From: Elgaria multicarinata webbii
Lineage: Eukaryota > Chordata > Lepidosauria > Squamata > Anguidae
DNA length: 64,000 nucleotides
NCBI RefSeq assembly: GCF_023053635.1
Contig: NC_086173.1
Coordinates: forward strand, 144,555,197-144,619,196
Reading direction: 5' to 3'
The notes beneath the pieces were generated by a model, which saw only the letters and a list, made by a program, of their open reading frames with translations, had not been told where the DNA came from and did not search any database. The translations under genes and the position numbers were made by a program. Numbering within the stretch: the first letter of the stretch is position 1; every line of letters begins with the position of its first letter. Shown here piece after piece: positions 57,546 to 64,000 of the stretch.

Positions 57546-58639
57546 TTGGGTTGGGAGTTTTTCAAGTTCCTGTCCTATTTTAAAAAGACAAGACACAGGA
57601 AATGTAGCATCTCAGGAAAAGTGAGGAGTTGGTAGAGTTGTGGTTAAAGTGATAGACTAGGCTAGAGAGATCCAGGTTCTAATCCCCAGATAACCTTGGG
57701 CCTGTCACCAATCACTAGGTTATGAGACTATGATGGGAGGGAGAAGAGCCATGCATTGCTGACCTGAGATCTCCATTGAGGTGCATTAGGGGAAAGCCAG
57801 ACGAAGACCACCCTATAGTCACTGCTGATTTAACTAGGGTGCTTTTCCTCTTGTCAGGGCCTTGCTGCCAACACACACAAACCATCATGTCTTAAATAAG
57901 CCACGCTGGGTTGTGGCGATTGTGTGAACTGGCCCAATGTGTTCCTTATTTTAGAACTCTTAGGATTGGAGTTGCTCTTTAACACCCAGCTGTTATAGCC
58001 CTGGAAGTCAGGACTCCTGAAAGACAGAGAGAGAAAGAAAAAAGAGAGCAATTCTACATCCAGGGTATTATTTATTGCTCTGAGGATGAAATACAGCAAG
58101 GGCTTTATTTACTTCAGTTATACAAATGGAAGCCAGTATGGCACATTGGCACAGAGATTAGGTTACTGGATGTTGCTGGACCAGTCATTTTGTTATGGCC
58201 AAAATGTTTCTTGTAGGGTTGTGAGAATAAAACATGAGGAGGGGAGTGATGTACACCACCTGAGTTCTAGGAAAGGGAGGCTGTCATGGCTCCTGCACTG
58301 TTAATAGCCTGGCATATGCATGTGTTTACAGGTGAAGCTAATTTATTATGGGTTGGATCCAGACTTAGTTATATTTGGAGTAGACCTGTTGAGTCATGAC
58401 TAATTTAAGTCCGACTGATTTCAATGGGTGTACTCTAAGTATAGCCATGTCTGGATCCAAACATGGTTATACTTGTACATTTAGTACATTTATATCCTTC
58501 CTTTCCTCCAAGAAGCTCAAGGTGGCATGTATGGTTCTCTCTTTCCCCCACCCCTCCATTTTTATTCTTGCAATAATCCTCTAAGATAGGCTAGGCTGAG
58601 AGATACATCCACATATTGTAGCTATATGTTGGGTTTAAA

Positions 58640-59400
58640 TTATAAATTTTGGCTGAAAAGTGTGGGGTCTGGGTAAAACAAGGATCCATAAAATCAGAGC
58701 AACACCCCCAAACCACCATCCAATTACAGAGCCCATCTGCTGCCGTGGACTGAACCACCAAAATCAAGGATCCACCACTCGTGGGTGTAGCCACGGTTCA
58801 AAAATATGGATCTGAGGCAAGGATCCTCATGATTATAAGACAAATACACCGAAACACCATCATATCACAGATTGTATCTGCTTCCACGGACTGAACCATA
58901 TAAACCATGGATCCATCATTCATGGGTGTGACTATGACACAAAAACATGGATCTGAATCTTATATGAGATCCACATGACGAAATCGTAATCAATGGCTCT
59001 TCTTATGTTCTTATGATGTGCCCTGTGATGTAACAGTGCATTTGTGGGGACACTATATTAAAATCCAGTGGCCCCCCAAAGAATTGCATCTTGAATCCAC
59101 CCCGCACCCTGGCTCTGAGAAGTATAGGATCCATACGAGTGGTGGATCCCTGATTATGGTGGTTCTGACCATGGAGGCTGATCGGCTCACTGATTGGATT
59201 GTGGTTTGGGTGGGGGGTTGCTCTGTAAAAATCATATGAAATCATGAGGATCCCTTCCTGTTTTCTATGTTTTTGCACCATGGCCACACCCATGAGTGGT
59301 GGATCCCTGCTTTTTGTGGTTCAGTCCGTGGCAGCAGATGTACTATGTGATTAGATGGTGGTTTTGTGGGTGTCCTCTTTAAACGTCATATGAAAACATG
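58640..59400. repeat. Cluster of direct and inverted ggatcc repeats
   Basis: About four copies of a module of roughly 150 bp (tggactgaaccac ... aaggatccaccactcgtgggtgt): two in one direction (58690-58960) and two inverted (59080-59390). Confidence 0.65.
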
Positions 59401-59505
59401 ACAACCATCTGTCAGGGATGCTATAGGGTGGATTCCTGCATTGAGCAGGGGGTTGGACTCGATGGCCTTGCAACCCTTCCAACTCTGCTATTTTATGATT
59501 CTATG
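59396..59505 (+). mobile_element. CR1 LINE 3' tip
   Basis: caaccatctgtcagggatgc ... ccaactctgctattttatgattctatga, directly abutting the ggatcc cluster. A (GT)n run follows at 59552-59574. Confidence 0.75.
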
Positions 59506-59639
59506 AGGATCCTCATAATTTCATGGATCCTTATTTTACTACCTTCCAAAAGTGTGTGTGTGTGTGTGTGTGTATGTATGAGGGAGTAATGAAGGTAACG
59601 AATGAAACAGTCGTATGCATGGGCTCCATAATGCAGGGG

Positions 59640-60130
59640 AAATTTGCACCTGTTCCTTTTCAGCCTGCTGGTGCACACGCAACTATCGAAAGCGCAGGAG
59701 CCCCACCAGGAAAAAAGGTGGCAACCTTAGGCGGCCACCAGAGGGCTCTGGCTGCGGCTGAAGGCGGCTTTCTTTTTCCTCGCTGCCCTCGGGCGTTTGG
59801 ATGCTTAAGCGGCTACCTGCTGGGTCAGATGGTGATTTTCCCTGGAAATGGCTGGCTGGGGCCACTCCAGGCTCCGTAGAACATCGTGGGTCTAGTGGAA
59901 AGGCCTTCGGACGCTGCAACCACTTCCAGCCCACCAGTGACCCTGGGGAGTGGAATCAGCCCTCCGTTTCCCTGCAGCCGTTGCGCCTTGGGTTTGGAGA
60001 CCCAGGTGAGTGAGCTAGCAAGCGAGGTAAGAACCATGACCGAGACCTCCTGTCTCCATGGGAGGCGCAGGGAAAGACGGGCTGGCCCACGGGGAGAGAG
60101 CGGAGGGATGGCCCGCCAACTTTGCCCAAA
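59640..60130 (+). promoter_or_regulatory. CpG-rich stretch, possible promoter and first exon
   Basis: Locally dense CpG and high GC. Candidate donors lie at about 60004 (ccag|gtgagt) and 60027 (cgag|gtaaga). It precedes the 8-codon exon at 60499. Function is inferred from composition. Confidence 0.4.
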
Positions 60131-60498
60131 TCGAACATGCCCAAATGCGGGTGGCTACTATGGCCTTCTGAGTGGAAGCAGGGTGGGTGGGTGGCGTGGG
60201 ATTTGGGTGTGTTTGTGATATTGGGGTCCTGCAGCTGTGCTCGCTTTTGTTTAAAACTGTTCAAAAAGCATCAAGGGCAATTCACTTCGTTTAGGTGGGT
60301 GGGGTAGCGTTTGTTTTACATTGCAACGTATCCCCAAAACTTCAGGATCTGGGGTGTGTGGGAACGAACTTTCCGGCTCGGGACTAAGAGCTCAAAGAAG
60401 CCCTTTCTGAAATGTGCCTTTCTTGCTCCTCAACAGGTTGCGGGACCGTATGTCTCTTGTTTGACTCAGGACCTTCCTAAACTTCTGGTGGAAGGGAG

Positions 60499-60522
60499 AT
60501 GGCTGTTGTAGACATGGCTCAA
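60499..60522 (+). CDS. Candidate leader exon of a second zinc-finger gene
   Basis: ATG GCT GTT GTA GAC ATG GCT CAA encodes MAVVDMAQ and ends at gtaagg, phase 0. Length, phase and the M-A...A-Q ends match the leader exon at 45534. A possible acceptor (caacag) lies at about 60436. No KRAB or finger exon was found in the remaining 3.5 kb, so the rest would be outside the window. Confidence 0.4.
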
Positions 60523-60774
60523 GTAAGGGAGATTCAGGGAAAAGGGAGAGGGGGGGAAAGTGGGGAAAGAGATTAGCTTGCTGTGGGAGCAGGTGTGGTG
60601 GTGGAAAAGGCCTCCAGAATTAGGGGAGGGAAGGGGATGTTCACATCTTAAGGGAAACCGTGACACAAAGTGCCACCCGCGGTTCTTGTTTCAAGTGAAA
60701 TGTCCACATGCCTTCCAATATCTGCTTCATGTTTTCTGATTCCCAGGAGGCTAGCAGTGTTACTCTATTGCAGG

Positions 60775-60905
60775 AAAAAACAGCAAAGAGCCTTGTGGCA
60801 CCTTAAATACGAACGCATTTATTCTGGTATATGTTTTTGTGGCCCACATCCTACTTCTTCAGAGACATGGGAGTCTTATGGAGTGTTTCAAATTTATATA
60901 TAAGA
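60775..60905. repeat. Unclassified retroelement-like repeat
   Basis: gagccttgtggcaccttaaa ... ttcttcagagacatgggagt, related to 42125-42240 and 61790-61870. 60906-61780 shows no gene. Confidence 0.45.
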
Positions 60906-61879
60906 CCTATAGGGGTGGAATTGTAAACAGCAATGTCAGAAGAAAATTAATTGCAAAAAGCGACAATTACATTCTTAACTGCGGCCATTCACGGTGCAGT
61001 TGCTGCTGCTAACGCAAGGAGCTTGACCATGGGTGGTGTTACGAATAGGCCCACCTAGGCATGGGCCCTGGAATCTTTTTTGAGCAGTGTCCTGGATCTT
61101 TAGAGCTGCCCCAGTTGCCATCACCTGCCTTAGTACAAGCCTGCTTATTCCCTCTGAACTCCGTAGCCTTGCTGTTACTAGGAGACCTTTGGATTCACCC
61201 CCTTAGCAGACTAATAAGGAGTGTAGAATGAAAGCACCAGGTTTTTAAACTAGAGGTGAGACTGCCACCTCTCCAAGCACAGTCCGCTCATTTTTTTCAT
61301 TAAGTCTAAAATTGCCTAACAGCACCACTGCCATCCTGTTTTCTTGGACTGTGCCTGACTCTGCAAAGACTTGCCCAGCCAGTTGCTACTGAGCAACTGC
61401 ACTAGTGCCCCGGGCCATTGTTGGCAGTAAGACCCTGACAAAAGGAAAAACAGGCGCATTGGCTGCTCGCATATCAAATGGAGTGCCAGAGCCCATCCTC
61501 ATCCCTTGCTTCCTCCAAGCTTCCTCATCTGTTGCTTCCTCTCTTATCTTGAGGTGCTTGTAAAAAGAGTTTGAATAATGAGCAGCAGTGTCTGAATTTG
61601 GGGCAAGGTACCGCATGTACGGCTGGCTGGCTTGAGTGTCTGGAGCTCCTTGGCTTTGCAGTCATCTTTCTGGAGGGCACGTCATCCATGTGGCCAGATT
61701 CTGGAGGCTGAATGGTCCTCCTTGGCATCAGGGGTTTGCACTAGGCTAGAGAAAGATGAATAGATATGGGGGGAGGATTGCTCGTTTATGTTCAAAAGCA
61801 TTATGTTGTGGCACTTTAAAGACTCACAAATTTAATATGCTTTCATGGACTGGAGTCCACTGTACAGAAAGTATTTTAT

Positions 61880-62110
61880 TTATTTATTTATTTATTTATT
61901 ATTGCCTTTTTTCCTGCAAGGAACCCAAGGTGGCATACATGATCCTCCTCCTCTCCACTTTATCCTCACAACAACCCTGTGAGGTGGGTTGGGCTGAGAG
62001 TCTGTGACTGGCCCAAAGTCACCCGGTGGGTTTCCATGGCCAAGTGGGGACTAGAACTTGGATCTCCCGACTCCCAGTCTGACACTCTAGCCACTACACC
62101 ACACTGCTTT
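61880..62110 (-). mobile_element. tRNA-derived SINE
   Basis: Reverse copy of the SINE at 48660, from (ATTT)n through cacaacaaccctgtgaggtg to tagccactacaccacactgc. Confidence 0.8.
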
Positions 62111-62334
62111 TCATGTAACTGGAAAAATGTTACTTGCAGAAATATACGTACAGGAGCCCTGATGGTCTTTGTTGCATCTTGATCTCCCTGGGCTAGCTGG
62201 CTTTTTGCCACATGTGCTTCCCCTCCTGCTGCCTCCCGTGAATCTTTCTGCTTGAGTTCCCCACCCCCCTCTGAAATCAAATGCCCTCATACATCCCTCT
62301 TTACACATAGGAGTGTCCTTAGGTGACAAGATCC

Positions 62335-62405
62335 TTTAAAGAGAGCTTCGGTTATTGGGCGGTATAGAAATGCAATAAATAAAATAAAATAAAATAAATA
62401 AATAA
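62335..62405 (+). mobile_element. L2-type LINE tail
   Basis: agagagcttcggttattgggcggtatagaaatgcaataaataaaa, the terminal L2 3' UTR only. Confidence 0.7.
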
Positions 62406-62804
62406 AGACAGATGGGCACAAACACACACTTTACAGCCTGGGGCAGCTGCCTCAGACAGCTGATCTGGGAAGTTGTGAAAAAAAACAGCACATTATTCAT
62501 TATTTAATTTATTAATTATTGTATTTTCACTACTGGGGAAGGGAAGAGAGGTGTAGGATTTTCTGCTTCAGGGGCAAAAATAACATGACTGGCTCTGAGC
62601 ACCTTAACTGGGATGGGGGTTGGGGTTGGGGAAGGCGCCATTTGCTGCTCTGCCTCAGGCAACAAAATATCTGGGCGCCAGCCCTGGACATGGCTATAGA
62701 GACCTTTGAGGTGAATAAAGGCAGCTGAGATGGTAGAGGAAATAGGAAGGTAACAAAACAACTGGAGATACAGAGAGATTTGTGGATGGGAAAACATGTT
62801 CAGG

Positions 62805-63040
62805 ATTACATGAACGTAATCCTAAACATGTTTACTCAGAAGTAAGTCATACTGAGTTAAGTGGGATTTACTCCCAGGTAAGTATGTAGGATTGGAGTCT
62901 TACTTCTGTCTGGTGCTGTTGTACTTGTTGGTGATGGGGTGAGATGGGGAGAGCGCAAGTGAGGGTTTTCTCAGAAATAAATCCTACTATGTTTTATAGG
63001 GGTTACTCCCTAGTAATTGTGTACGGTTGCAGCCTAAGAG
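62805..63040. mobile_element. MITE remnants of the agtaagtcc family
   Basis: Two copies (62808-62905 and 62970-63040). A separate small inverted repeat (tagtgcgataaaa ... ttttatcgcacta) spans about 63335-63425, and a (GAT)n run lies near 63619-63650. 63430-64000 shows no gene. Confidence 0.5.
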
Positions 63041-64000
63041 CACAAGTTATTATAGTCTACAATACATTCCCATACTCCTTTGCCAGTGTGGCATGTTCAG
63101 TTTGCAATTTATCAGTAAATGTATAAGGTGCCATACAGTTCTTTGCTGGTCTCCAGCACTCCATCCAATTTTGAGCCTGAATGACCAAGGAAAAGTGTGG
63201 GTCCCTGGAGAGGGTAAGTTTTAAGCAAGCACAATTTGGGACATTGCACAGTTCTGTCCTGAAAGCAAGCAAGGGGTTAATTAGCTTGCCTTCTATAAAA
63301 TTTTAATTAGAGTAATTATTTTAATAGTGCACATATATTTGCATGTAGTGCGATAAAAAAAATCCTTTATCCCAATTTTTTAGCTTTGAACTGGGATGAA
63401 GGATTTTATCGCACTATATGTGTTAATTGGCTTACCTAATATCAGCGTGTTTGTATTATGAGAACCACCTGCACTCTGAAAGACTGCTGTTAACAGTGTG
63501 TCACTTTTAGCCTTCTGACCTCATTGTTTTACAATTCTTCTCACCGCCGCTATGACACACCCTGAATAAAAACCTCAACCTCTGTGTTTTCTAATATAAG
63601 AACACCTACCCTGGAGGAAGATGATGATGGTGGTGATGATGACGATGATAAATAAATAAAAATAGCAGTTGCATTTCAAATGGTCAAAACATTGCATGTA
63701 ATGTAATATTTTTATGTAGCACCCTTGTGTTATTTGCTGTGTATTGAAAATAAGGGGTTGAGGCTGAGGAAATAATCATTTGCCTATGGCCACCTAAGTG
63801 GTGGAAAAAACCAAGGTACAGTGGAGTCAAGTTCTCACTATGTCTGGTTAAAATTCTATAAGCGGACTCAGATCTTTCTGCGAGAAAGATTTCCTAATTT
63901 CAAGTTAATGCGTAAGGCAACAGTCGGATAATGTAGTATCAGGAATATAAGTGCAGTCAAGTTCTCTAGACTAGGAAGAAAGCCCTAGGCCAGTGTGGTA

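Noticed and set aside
58640-59400. CRISPR-like array
   Set aside because: The modules are long, partly inverted and not separated by regular spacers, and the genome is vertebrate.
60523-64000. KRAB or C2H2 exons for the candidate second zinc-finger gene
   Set aside because: Searched by eye for KRAB (LYREVM-like) and C2H2 patterns on both strands; none found in the window.

Overview
The window looks like nuclear DNA from a squamate reptile, probably a lizard. The evidence is vertebrate-style split genes combined with a characteristic repeat load: CR1 and L2-type LINE fragments, tRNA-derived SINEs, many foldback MITEs, and an almost intact Ty1/copia retrotransposon. Species cannot be told from the sequence alone. 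Most of the 64 kb is intron or intergenic DNA built from repeats. Only two genes are well supported, with a possible third starting near the right end.

From about 3.6 to 31.9 kb, plus strand, lies a kyphoscoliosis peptidase (KY) family gene. I place 14 coding exons, all with GT/AG borders and matching phases; the true 5' end is left of the window or unrecognised. The transglutaminase-like core keeps its Cys, His and Asp. Its N-terminal linker is unusual: small exons of identical phase have been multiplied by an old duplication (about 2.85-4.14 kb) and a very recent tandem one (5328-8094 and 8095-10857, each about 2.77 kb). If all are spliced in, the linker motif is present three times.

The intron after the last linker exon carries a Ty1/copia element on the minus strand (11859-16828), with LTRs identical by eye, a 5-bp target duplication and a half-tRNA(iMet)-type primer site. 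The next introns hold CR1, L2, hAT-type foldback MITEs and GC-rich foldback elements.

From 31.9 to about 42.6 kb no host gene was found. The stretch holds a foldback element, CR1 and L2 pieces, solo LTRs, MITEs and microsatellites.

From 45.5 to 55.6 kb, plus strand, lies a KRAB-C2H2 zinc-finger gene in four coding exons: an 8-codon leader, a shortened KRAB-A, a KRAB-B-like exon, and a 3.1-kb terminal exon with about 19 intact fingers and a long block of decayed ones. A second 8-codon exon of the same design (60499-60522), downstream of a CpG-rich stretch, suggests a paralogous zinc-finger gene running off the right edge. The two gene families have no evident functional link: KY proteins act in muscle cytoskeleton, KRAB zinc-finger proteins bind DNA and often silence transposons.
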